Shown in pieces: positions 56,301 through 64,000 of a stretch of DNA of 64,000 bases. The notes under the pieces are model-generated. The model saw nothing but the letters and a program-made list of their open reading frames with translations, was not told the origin of the DNA and ran no database searches. Source of the DNA: Branchiostoma floridae. Lineage: Eukaryota > Chordata > Leptocardii > Amphioxiformes > Branchiostomatidae. How positions within the stretch are numbered: the stretch's first letter is position 1; each line of letters starts with the position of its first letter. A program made the translations under genes and the position numbers. The stretch is taken from positions 1,464,544 through 1,528,543 of the forward strand of contig NC_049986.1 of NCBI RefSeq assembly GCF_000003815.2. Reading direction: 5' to 3'.

Positions 56301-59300
56301 CGGAAAATGGAGGAGATAGTCCCACTGGTCCCCCACAGGCCTCAGTTCCCGAAGCTCGAGATCGACCCCAGCCGGGTGACGCTTGGCCAGAGGATCGGCA
56401 GCGGGGCGTTCGGCCTTGTTTACCGGGCAACCCTGACTCGGGATGACAGGACGGAGGACGTCGTCGTAAAAACTGTTAAAGGTTTTGTAGATACATTTAT
56501 GTATAGTAGTGTTTTACACAAGATTTGAACTTGATTTTAGTTGAGATTTGCACGAGTTCTAAACGCAACTAGATGGAAGTTAGATCTTTTGTAATTTGCT
56601 GTTATGTACAGGAAAAGGGTGAAGTGGGAAATATTCATTCATTTAGGTATATATGAATATATAAATGCAACCCTTTACTTTCAAAGCTGTTGTAAAAGTC
56701 TTTCAAAAGCCCCATATATAGCCGTATGTAGCTGGTTACCAAGTGCATGCAAATGTTTTTCCGTGTATATTTGCAACGATTTGAAACAAATTTTCTACAG
56801 ATCTTGTCATTTTTTTTACCATTTCTCGAAATACTAATTCTAAGATTCTTTTCACACAACAAAGCTTAAGACTTTCATTAAACTGCCGTATCAATGACCG
56901 TGTGCACTCACAGAAAATCTGACTTGTTCAAACTGCACTGCAGTATAGATGTCGCTGCTTACAGAATGAGATGCGGTACAAAACTTCGACCGAATACAAC
57001 ACTTGGTTGTATACAAAGAACCTTGTTATTCAGAGACAAACCTGATGAAACTATTAACGGATGTAATTATTTTACTGCCAAAAAGCTCATTTTGGACACG
57101 GTCAGACGTTTCAGATAGCGTTCGCTACCTTTCGTCAATGTCGCCTTAAGCCCCGGTCACAAAGCGCGTACGATTCCTACCGATTCCTTGCGATGCGCGG
57201 TATAAGCGCAGTGCGTCGTAATTGGGGGGGGGGGGGGGGAGCAATAGTTAAAATATATAAAGCCGTGCATCGTACGATGAGGTCATAATAGCGTACCTGC
57301 GTCAATCGCAGTAAATCATAGTAAATCGGAGAGCGTCCTATGACGAAAAAAAGTTTCTCCATCGTCGTACGATTTTTATTGCCCCCATAGCAGATTTCAT
57401 TACGGTCATTTTTTTCCAATGACGTTAAAGATACATAAATTTTTAACATGTGATAGTTTTATTTTGACCTGATATTGTCGATGTTGACGAAAGTTAAAAC
57501 TACATCAGTTGCAACTGTTCACAGCAGCAACCAGATAACAGCGCGCCCGTAGAGGAGCCCGCCTTCAAGGCAATGTTTTCCACGTTGCAGGATCAGTATC
57601 ACGCACAGGTAATGAAGACAATTGTTTGATCGCTACATGCACGTGAGTTCATAATTAGATCAAATCTCAGCTCTCGTCGGCCTCGGGTCAGTTTACTATA
57701 ATCACCATGGGGGACAACTTGTACAGAAAGACAGGCTCTATGAGTCGGAAATATATGTGATATAATGCTTATGATATGATTTTTGTATAATGGTACTTTT
57801 TGTTTCAACGTTCAGCATACCATAATACGATCTTCGAAAAAGCCTGACTCGTAGAGCCGGCAAGCAGGCCGAGATAACCATACCAGTACTTGCGCTTGAT
57901 TTGAACCTTTGCTTGTAATACTCATGTTGTCCTGATCTCTTTTAATTCATTTTTACTGTTGAAGATATCATAGAAATGCATTCAACAGCTACGTCCACAT
58001 TTGGTTGGTTGAAGAAGCGCAGAAGCGGTCAGGTGGCTATTCAGAGGAGACACTTGGCAAGTGAAAAAACGTACGACGCTGGAAAAATTTTGAAGATCAT
58101 CCGATGCTCTGCAATTATGGCTGATTTTGCTTACGATCTAGCTGCGATTTACTGCGATCATCGTACGATTTGTGGAATACTCCATCGCAAGAAATCGTAC
58201 GCGCTTTGTGACCGGAGCTCAAGTTATCACCTGGATGTCTATCTTTCAACGACTTAACAATCTATCATTCCATCTGCAGAGAACGCCAGTGAGGACGACA
58301 AGCTGAGTTTCCTGGAGGAAATCCGCGCAGTTGTGGACCTGGGGGTTCATAAGAACCTGCTGGGTCTGGTCAACTGCTGCACCGTGGTGCGAGACCATCT
58401 GTATCTCATCACGGAGTTCATGCCGTATGGAGACCTGAAACGTTTCTTGGCGAAATGCCGTGAGGTGAGCCACATTTATTGTTTACCTCTGAAAGGGAGA
58501 GTATGTCAGTAAGCAAAAACGTCCTGCGCAGGACATCGAAAATGTTTAGAATGTAAACATGCGTCAGAGTGTTAAATTTTGCGATTCTACAGGAAGAGAA
58601 CTCTGACGGACCTCGTGATGATATCTACAACTTCGAGGTGATGCAGATGTACCAGGTGGCCCGGCAGATCGCTAGAGGCATGGTGAGCACCAGTACCAGG
58701 CTGGAGTGATATAATATGTCTTTCTGTGGCCGTTCCTATGTTAGACTATATGATGTGATATGGCAGACCAGTCACGTCCTTTATGTTGACGTTAATATTT
58801 CAATATTCATGATGCATAATCAAAGACAAGTCACAATTTCGGTTGACGTTCAGATTTGCAACTTTATGATGTAATATGACAGAATACTCACGACGTTTCG
58901 GTGGACGTGTCTACATCAGACTCTATGATGTAATATAGCAGACGAGTCATGACCTTTCTGTGGACGTTCCTATTTCAGGATCACATCGCCCAGTCCCGTT
59001 ACGTCCACGGAGACCTGGCCGCTCGGAACGTCCTGGTCGGGGAACGCCTGAAGGTGAAGATTTCCGACTTCGGGTTGGCAGAAGACATCTACAGCCGAGG
59101 TTACCGTCGGCAGGATCACTTTCGAAAAGTTCCCTGGAAATGGATGGCGCCGGAGCGGCTGGAGAGTGGGGAAGCCTACACCGCACAGAGCGACGTGTGA
59201 GTAGTGTTATGATAATATCTATAGTGTAACTATTGTACCTAAACTGTAACTCTGACCCTACACCACACAGAGCGACATGTGAGTAGTGTTAGGATAATAT

Positions 59301-60102
59301 TTATAGTGTAACTATTGTACCTAAACTGTAACTCTGACCCTACACCACACAGAGCGACGTGTGAGTAGCGTTATGATAATACAAATGTATCTAACTTTGA
59401 TACGAAAAGTCTAATTCATCTTACAAAGCGGTGCACAGAGAGACGTGTGAGCAGTGTTATAACAATATCTATTGTAATTACTAGTATTGTACCAAAACTG
59501 TCTTACTACAATATCCATTCCGTGCTACAAACTTTGACTCATCATATTCTAAGAGTTCTATGGCTTTCTTTCAAATTTCCTTAACAGATGGTCGTTCGGG
59601 ATAGTGCTGTACGAGATCTGTACGCTAGGGGGCGATCCTTACCCTGACGTGGCGGCATCTAATCTGAAAGACCACCTGCAGGCTGGATTCAGGATGAGCC
59701 AACCAAAAGACTGTCCACATGCCATGTAAGTCTGCTGCTTTCTGCACTCTGATTATAGCCAACAACCGTGTTTTTTTTCTTCCAACCGATCAAAATCGAA
59801 TATAGACACCGATGGTATTCTGGTTATCCTGCTCATAATCTAATAGCTTTTCCGTGAAACCGAATTTACGAGACAACGTCGACTTAAAAGAGCTTTATTT
59901 CGTCTTACGATCGCTGGATGTCGCTTTCTTAGCAAGTACGACCTCATGATCGTCAACTGTCACTTTTCTACACTACAGGTACGACCTGATGCTGCAGTGT
60001 TGGCGCTGGAAACCCACCGAGCGGCCGTCATTCCGCTCGCTGGAGGACAAAATAGACAAGAATCTCGCTTTCTACGGACCCGAGTACGCTACAACAGCCT
60101 AA
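48295..60102 (+). CDS. Chimeric LRR-EGF-fucolectin-Sushi receptor tyrosine kinase, 12 exons
   Basis: Single-pass receptor that should phosphorylate tyrosines after ligand binding at the cell surface. Exons: 48295-50305, 51257-51496, 52202-52429, (53049-53229), 53439-53615, 55695-55877, 56293-56481, 58280-58464, 58593-58682, 58979-59196, 59588-59725, 59979-60102, all GT-AG. Ectodomain junctions are phase 1, as in shuffled extracellular modules. Without exon 4 the coding length is 3783 nt, or 1260 residues: signal peptide ~1-26, LRRNT, ~22 LRRs, LRRCT, EGF-like to ~670, fucolectin-type domain 671-826, Sushi 827-885, TM ~897-921, basic RRMRKKRR, kinase ~975-1250 and a very short tail. Kinase residues present: GSGAFG (982-987), Lys1006, Glu1023, HGD 1111-1113, DFG 1131-1133, APE 1158-1160. 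I know no named family with this order, so no symbol is given. Joining exon 1 to the kinase exons is inferred from phase and frame, without transcript proof. Confidence 0.85.
50735..51245. mobile_element. piggyBac-like MITE fragment in receptor intron 1
   Basis: A poly-G run, CTCATTCGACCCCC, ACGATCACCAAATTT and TATGACGTAATATGA match the left half of the element at 40556-41424. The pieces 50866-50945 and 51168-51240 are inverted copies of each other, so this copy folds back on itself. Its right edge stops about ten bases before the exon 2 acceptor. Confidence 0.65.
51257..51496 (+). CDS. Receptor exon 2: fucolectin-type (F5/8C-like) domain, first half
   Basis: Follows the acceptor TTTTCACTTGCAG and completes a phase-1 codon from exon 1. 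It reads NLALGKKAAQSSTY, GADRAVDGS, then WWKVDLAGYYTVSGV, the typical start of eel-fucolectin/tachylectin-4/pentraxin-1 (FTP) lectin domains. The donor is G/GTACGT, phase 1. In the family's sugar-binding motif His-x24-Arg-x-Asp, the His and Asp are present, but the Arg position is Tyr (YLD). Confidence 0.9.
52202..52429 (+). CDS. Receptor exon 3: fucolectin-type domain, second half
   Basis: The acceptor is TTTTTTTACAG and the reading is phase 1 to phase 1, 76 codons. It contains LTVRVGPKED, CGQNHTYEL, FGRYVSVQV and the closing LSLCEVEVYV strand of the FTP fold. The donor is CAG/GTAAAG. Confidence 0.9.
53049..53229 (+). pseudogene. Receptor exon 4: Sushi/CCP module with a one-base frameshift
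   Basis: Good splice sites (AATTCCAG and CAAC/GTGAGC) bound a Sushi module close to exon 5. Its 181-nt length breaks the frame, whereas the neighbouring phase-1 exons are multiples of three. The shift lies between the codons for NGADH and AADYNGFC, near 53094-53097. Read straight through, it meets TGA at once. Reading the rest in the other frame gives SIQFSCDTGYELVGSS and ends with DREIPTC. Skipping the exon keeps the receptor open. It may be a dead exon, an allele or a sequence error. Confidence 0.75.
53439..53615 (+). CDS. Receptor exon 5: Sushi/CCP module
   Basis: A complete module of 59 codons, phase 1 at both ends: ICCDNTTEIMNG, GYCFGNNIQFSCNSGYEL, ATCEDDGSWGRELPTC. Four Sushi cysteines and the conserved Trp are in place. 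Such modules serve as spacers or protein-binding units. Confidence 0.92.
53691..54602 (-). mobile_element. ~0.9-kb non-autonomous element, inverted copy in intron 5
   Basis: Reverse-complement copy of 41541-42478, about 12 kb away, bounded by CACGGTGGTC and GACCACCGGG. It lies in the receptor intron between the Sushi and transmembrane exons. Confidence 0.75.
54770..55195 (+). mobile_element. Penelope-like retroelement fragment in intron 5
   Basis: A frame at 54751-55026 carries QQEVEHIKQALLRCGYPDWT followed by a Lys-rich tail, the pattern seen between the reverse transcriptase and GIY-YIG parts of Penelope-like elements. Downstream is CCTGATGATGGTGTCTG...GAAACGTTGGAAGTG. TCACTTCCAACGTTTCGA near 54822 is the inverse of GAAACGTTGGAAGTGA near 55150, so the fragment has inverted flanks. 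The RT core and the nuclease are absent. Confidence 0.55.
55390..55694 (+). repeat. Degenerate tandem copies of the transmembrane exon start
   Basis: Three imperfect units resemble the beginning of the exon at 55695 plus flanking intron. The best (about 55574-55650) reads TCCATCTAAGCCATCATTGG against the exon's TCCAACCGAGCCATCATCGG and contains an in-frame stop. The units share GCCGTTCTGGTGCCAG/TTTCTGGATCCAG and a TTATTATAT-like pre-acceptor. Confidence 0.6.
55695..55877 (+). CDS. Receptor exon 6: transmembrane helix and juxtamembrane
   Basis: Acceptor TTATATCACAG, 61 codons, phase 1 to 1. A short linker (PTEQSPMSNR) leads to the helix AIIGGTSAGIATALIVAAVI plus FMVFL, then the stop-transfer RRMRKKRREE and PIEVDFLPDHVA. 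The donor is GCGA/GTGAGT. Confidence 0.9.
56293..56481 (+). CDS. Receptor exon 7: juxtamembrane and kinase N-lobe
   Basis: The frame requires the acceptor TGTTGTGCAG at 56292. A second AG seven bases later would give a stop. Encodes FPKLEIDPSRVTLGQRIGSG, the nucleotide loop GSGAFGLVY and the strand DVVVKTVK with the ATP-anchoring Lys1006. The donor AAAG/GTTTTG is weaker than the others in the gene. Confidence 0.88.
57153..58215. mobile_element. ~1.06-kb TIR element in receptor intron 7
   Basis: Ends are inverted: CCGGTCACAAAGCGCGTACG at the left and CGTACGCGCTTTGTGACCGG at the right. The interior repeats CGTACGAT words. A short open stretch at about 57527-57608 lies between an acceptor-like TTCACAG and the donor-like CACAG/GTAATG and could be a relic exon of the element's own protein. 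No target duplication was clear. Confidence 0.75.
58280..58464 (+). CDS. Receptor exon 8: kinase helix C and hinge
   Basis: Acceptor CATCTGCAG. Begins by completing Glu1010. Contains SFLEEIRAVVDLGVHKNLLG (helix-C Glu1023), the gatekeeper region LYLITEFMPYGDLKRFL, and ends phase 0 at GAG/GTGAGC. The hinge and GDLxxFL match receptor tyrosine kinases of the FGFR/Ret-like group. Confidence 0.92.
58593..58682 (+). CDS. Receptor exon 9: kinase helix D-E segment
   Basis: A 30-codon exon between TTCTACAG and ATG/GTGAGC, phase 0 at both ends. It encodes NSDGPRDDIYNFEVMQMYQV followed by ARQIARGM. The spacer before it is short, so there is no large kinase insert of the PDGFR type. Confidence 0.9.
58979..59196 (+). 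CDS. Receptor exon 10: catalytic and activation loops
   Basis: Acceptor CTATTTCAG. Encodes the catalytic loop VHGDLAARNVL, the metal-binding SDFGLAEDIY, a loop with Tyr1139 and Tyr1143, and PWKWMAPERL. The usual HRD arginine is Gly, and the usual PVKWM valine is Trp. The catalytic Asp, Asn, DFG Asp and APE are intact. The donor is GACGT/GTGAGT, phase 2. Confidence 0.94.
59170..59460 (+). repeat. 82-86-bp tandem repeat carrying the exon 10 donor
   Basis: The exon-intron junction ACAGAGCGACGTGTGAGTAG is repeated. Copies of ACAGAG(C/A)GAC(G/A)TGTGAG start at 59185 (true donor), 59267, 59349 and 59435. Each keeps a GTGAG donor and a preceding CACAG acceptor-like site. Confidence 0.85.
59588..59725 (+). 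CDS. Receptor exon 11: kinase C-lobe
   Basis: Acceptor CCTTAACAG, completing a Val codon to give SDVWSFGIVLYEICTLGGDP, the helix-F signature of tyrosine kinases, then YPDVAASNLKDHLQAGFRM. Ends phase 2 at GCCAT/GTAAGT. Confidence 0.94.
59979..60102 (+). CDS. Receptor exon 12: end of kinase and stop
   Basis: Acceptor ACACTACAG. Encodes YDLMLQCWRWKPTERPSFRS (the C-lobe CW...RPxF motif), then LEDKIDKNLAFYG and a 12-residue tail ending at TAA 60100-60102. The tail has two tyrosines (in FYGPEYA) as possible docking sites and no obvious SH2 consensus cluster. Confidence 0.93.
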
Positions 60103-61330
60103 CACTGGACAGGCAAAATCTCATCTGAAGAAAATGAAAATTTGCCTCGGATAGACCGTTCTGTCATTTTTTTTAATCAGTATTGCCTTTTCACAATAAC
60201 AAGGGCCACAATTTTGCCTCCAACTCTGACCAATGCCTCGACAGACATTGTCAATTGATGAGTCGGTTGTGTCGCGTCGGACAGTCCATCGAATTGCTAT
60301 GCATATATTAATATGTCTTTATTGGATGGTCAAACTTTATACAACGCGTTTAGAAATTCAGCAAAGTTTCCGCACGAAAAGAGGCTACATCAAATATGAG
60401 ATTAAAAATGATACTTAAGTCTACATTATGCTAAAGCTATACTGACTAGAAATATCGAAATGAGGTAAAAACGTTCGTTCCATATTTTTGTTCCGTACAT
60501 GCTGTGGTCTATATTGTTGACTGACTGATGGCTCTTGGAGTAAGGAAGAAGTTGTATACGTTTTGGCGACTTTGCACATTATTTTTGCACAACATGGGAA
60601 ATTTTTGCATTAAATGTTTGAAAGAGGATAGTTCAAGGAAATACAAAATGATTCTGTGTTATGTACAGAGCTTAGATGAAGATGAAAGATAAAAGTGCAA
60701 ATTACAAATGTAAGTTTCATAAATAATAATCAAAGCTCATAAACTCGTTATTCTCCATGATAAAATATTACCATGAATAATGAGACATCCTGCAGTGTTG
60801 ATAATTGATAAGTTCATACTACATTATTTTCTCTAGTGTGTTGATTCAAATAGTGCATCATGATAAGTGAATGTTACAATCAAGCATTATTTATGAATGG
60901 AAAATGCTGAAATATCATTATAGAATTAAAGGAAATGGCTCGCATTTGTGATATTGGTATTTCAGGACGACAATAACATTCATGTAAAGACATTATGCTA
61001 ATTATAAACTTATTGATTTAGCAAATGCATTTCTAAACAAAGTCGGGATGCTGGAAATAATCATGATGGCATTGTAAATAACCAAATATTTAACCCGTGT
61101 TTAAAGAGAGAGCCACACCTCGTGCACATTTAACTTAAAAACCTATCACGGTTACCCATTGTTACCGAAAAGAGTAGAATTCCATCCCGGTTCCGTTAGA
61201 TCATCTATAACATTATAAGTTCAGTCAGTTGAGCAGTTACTTGTGCTGACACTGCTGGACAAAACTGGTTTGTTGCGCTTAAAGGTGTTTTATCGCATAT
61301 ACAATGCAAAAATAAAGAAGCAAAAAACGT
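60103..61330 (+). other. Likely 3' UTR of the receptor gene
   Basis: AT-rich sequence after the stop without further exons. The first canonical AATAAA that stands out is at 61311-61316, which would give a UTR of about 1.2 kb. Transcript data would be needed to place the end. Confidence 0.4.
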
Positions 61331-63330
61331 GTTAAGTGGAGTGGAATCATTGCTCATCTACGGCACCGCAGTCATCCCATATGTGAATGAGCCCACTCTA
61401 CTATATATACACTACATTTACCTTGACCTCCGTCTTCCCAATGCCCAGATACACACCACCATTTTATCACAATCTACCCATAAAACAAAACAAAAAAAAC
61501 AGACACACATTAATACTTCATTCGATGAAACTCCCTTTTTGGGGAGGTAGTAATCAGCTTGACAAAGACTAGTTTGAAAAACTCTTTATTCATTATTAAA
61601 ACTCTTTAATCTTTAATTCCAATACTCGAAAACAAACCACCATTGATTATACTTTTAAAAAGGTTGAAATGTCGCATAAAAAAAGGCCATTGAGTAAGCA
61701 TTCGTACAACTTATTTTCGGTCACGAAGACATACAATCAAATCATAACTGTAATCAAATCAACGTCACGGTCGTCTTCTAAAGATAAAAGTAATGCTGTA
61801 GGCTCATAGAAAATTTATTGAAGGACAGTTTCTATATAAAAGAGTTGAACCGTGTTGTTTTCTACTGTACTGCTACTAATACGTCTTGCAAACATTCAGT
61901 TGACTGGAATGCTGTATATCCCTATATGACATTCTAGAAGAAGTGTCTGCACGATTTTTGTCTAATCATCTTATTCCTAAATTTTTAGTCAGTACTTGTG
62001 TTCAGAAAACGAACATAAAGCTTACTGATACTTCGCAGCTCAAAGAAACATAATCATTTGTATATACATGCGCTATGGAATTTAGTAATTACAAATGCCA
62101 AGTCCTCGACACTACGCTAGCACAATGTCTGTGTAAGAGGCAATCTAAGCGGCCTCGACTCGTAACGTTACTTCCCCTCCCCCCCAACTTGTAAAAATAT
62201 TGCTCACTACCAAAATGTATTTTCTTGTTTTCTTCTTGTACACAGAAAACATTCTTGACAAAAAGACTTTGTCCACGAGTAAAAAAAAAATTTCTCACAG
62301 AATTTTTCTTGAAGTACGATTACTCTTTTACAATTGTAATATTTTTTTTTACATGACAAGAAACATAAACTTGCAAGACAGTAGAACAAATTTTGACTAT
62401 AAAGTCTGGAGAGTGAACATCTTTTCTCACGAATAACCACAAATCGCGTAGGTGAGGAAAAGGGTAGATAAGGAGAAGATTTAGATGGCACAGGAGCCAA
62501 AAGGAATAGAATCAGGTAGGGGGTCACGTGATTTGCCTGCTCAGCCGACGGAAAACGTGACTTTATTTTGACAAAATGACGAAATGTAGTACAGAGCTAA
62601 TCATTCATTCCAGCACAATAAGTAAGAGCATCTGTTTTTTTTATAGAGCTAGTGAAGATATCTTCAGAGTGGCCAATGGCTTACTTAACGTTACCTTTTC
62701 AACATGCACACACGGCTTTAACAATTGGGTTGGAATCAAGTTTTGTCTTTCTTTTTTGTCTGCTATAGACATCGTTAAATTGGTTTCTTGCAAATGTAGC
62801 GCCTGCTAGAGCTGCAACTTTCGTCATTCCACTGTCCTGGGCGCCTCGGCCTTAACCCACACCAAATCCGGTTTGTGCCGGTCTGTTTAAACGATACAGC
62901 AAGTATTTTATTAAGATGACTACATTTTCCGCAATGTTATTCTCTTACATGTCCATAATCGGGCAAATGAAAAGAATCTGTTTCAGAACTCGAGTATTAA
63001 ACATTGCAAAACCGAATATATTGATTAATATAGCAAAATATAATAACAGGACGTGATCACAACACACTGTTCAGCAAATGGCATTACAAAAATATATTAA
63101 AAACAAGTACAGATATTGTCAAGCAAAGCACAATAATAACAAAGTTGGATGGAATATTGGTTACTCAAATCTTTTAGTTTTTTGTGAATAATCGATGATA
63201 CTGTCAAAATATAGATTTGTGTGAATCTGATATAAATGAGGAATAACAATGCAGTAATTGCACTTGTGCATTGTCAGGAATATCATTGAGGTTTATGACA
63301 AATCTTTCCATACTTTGTAAGTTGCTGAGG
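61331..63330. other. No recognisable gene
   Basis: AT-rich DNA with short frames on both strands. No domain, repeat family or splice pair could be supported. Confidence 0.4.
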
Positions 63331-63332
63331 AG

Positions 63333-63412
63333 TGAGGCACGAGTTGCCCGTACATCACGACCTACCCAATGCAAGGCGAACACTCTACCCACTCGGCCAT
63401 AGTATATAGCCA
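63333..63412 (-). repeat. tRNA-like SINE head, degenerate
   Basis: On the minus strand, a TGGCCGAGTGGGTAGAG block matches a pol III A box and D-loop, followed by TTCGCCTTGCATTGGG in the anticodon-arm position. The B box is too poor and the arms do not pair well enough for a tRNA gene. A tRNA-derived SINE remnant is the best reading. Confidence 0.4.
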
Positions 63413-64000
63413 TGTCTTGACTTCATCTTCTTTTGAAACATAATTATGTTCATCTCATTAACAACAATTCAGAGTTTTTGTTTAAAACCTCATCATTCCA
63501 GATTGTCGTCCAGTCACTAAATAAAAACAGCGATCATCAGGCGTCTAACTAGGGGGGGACATTAATACAAACTTTTTGAAATACGCATTTCAAAATATGG
63601 AGATGATCTATATAAACACAGAAATCACAAAATTTAGGCAATTGTAAAACTCTAACCCCCCTGTACATACCCCCTGAAGTTTGGATAGCCCCCTCGCCAT
63701 GTATTTGTGTGACGTTGCTAGGATCTGCAAGCACTCACTACATTACTTCAGTTCTTTTTGCACATTTTGTGTGATTAAATGATACATTACACTCCAAGAT
63801 ACTTTTCTACCAGGTTTTGGCTTAATAATCTTGGTTTCCATGGCAACAGGGCAGCAAGTCTTGGGACGAATTTCCATTATTTGGCACAAAACAGGGAAGT
63901 CACGGCAGGGCAGTAATTCGACAATTGCTGAGAATAATAAAGAGTACCCAGATCAACTACAAGTGTATTAAGCTTCACAAGAATAGTGGTAAAAGTTTCA
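63413..64000. other. No recognisable gene
   Basis: AT-rich DNA. TTTCCATGGCAACAGGG near 63835 echoes a word in the piggyBac-like MITEs, but no termini are present. Confidence 0.35.

Noticed and set aside
56300-56481. Alternative acceptor at 56299 for the kinase exon
   Set aside because: With the phase-1 upstream exon it gives a TAG within six codons. The acceptor at 56292 keeps the frame open.
63333-63412. Functional tRNA gene
   Set aside because: The acceptor and T arms do not pair and the B box is missing, so it is annotated only as a SINE-like remnant.

Overview
This window looks like animal nuclear DNA, most probably from a lancelet (amphioxus, Branchiostoma). The evidence is short exons with GT-AG introns, a deuterostome-style domain-shuffled receptor tyrosine kinase, a CYP2-like P450 exon, a DUF6589-type protein fragment of the kind common in lancelets, and very dense, young and diverse transposable elements. 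The species call is inference, since no search could be run. Most of the window is non-coding.

Layout. At 0.75-1.1 kb lies the first exon of a CYP2-like cytochrome P450, minus strand, with the rest off the left edge. From 5.4 to 11.2 kb there is a repeat block: a 383-bp direct repeat, then a higher-order array of ~665-bp units with two copies of an ~860-bp mariner-like MITE. At 13.1 kb is a small foldback element with 9-bp target duplications, followed at 13.7-14.6 kb by a DUF6589-like gene fragment broken by one in-frame TAG. From 15.6 to 20.9 kb are tandem repeats and a Harbinger-like MITE. At 21.3-22.8 kb is a 5'-truncated RTE-type retrotransposon. At 26.1-27.1 kb is a C2H2 zinc-finger gene whose 3' third is decaying. 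At 29.1-29.7 kb is a second RTE fragment, interrupted by a 154-bp retro-insert. From 30 to 36 kb are related interspersed repeats, an octamer-rich tandem array and microsatellites, then a broken TPR gene remnant at 36.0-36.7 kb. From 38 to 47 kb are piggyBac-like and other MITEs and a pair of ~452-bp near-identical direct repeats.

The main content is 48.3-60.1 kb on the plus strand: one 12-exon gene for a chimeric receptor tyrosine kinase. In order it has a signal peptide, LRRNT, about 22 leucine-rich repeats, LRRCT, an EGF-like module, a fucolectin-type (F5/8C-like) domain split over two exons, one or two Sushi/CCP modules, one transmembrane helix and a complete tyrosine kinase. Splice sites and phases agree throughout. 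With the frameshifted first Sushi exon left out, the eleven remaining exons sum to 3783 nt, one open frame of 1260 codons plus stop. The architecture suggests a surface sensor that couples pattern-recognition-like ectodomains to phosphotyrosine signalling. Its introns are full of transposon pieces and exon-derived repeats.

From 60.1 to 64 kb I see only the likely 3' UTR, AT-rich DNA and a weak tRNA-like SINE trace. No CRISPR array, operon, rRNA or intact tRNA gene was seen.
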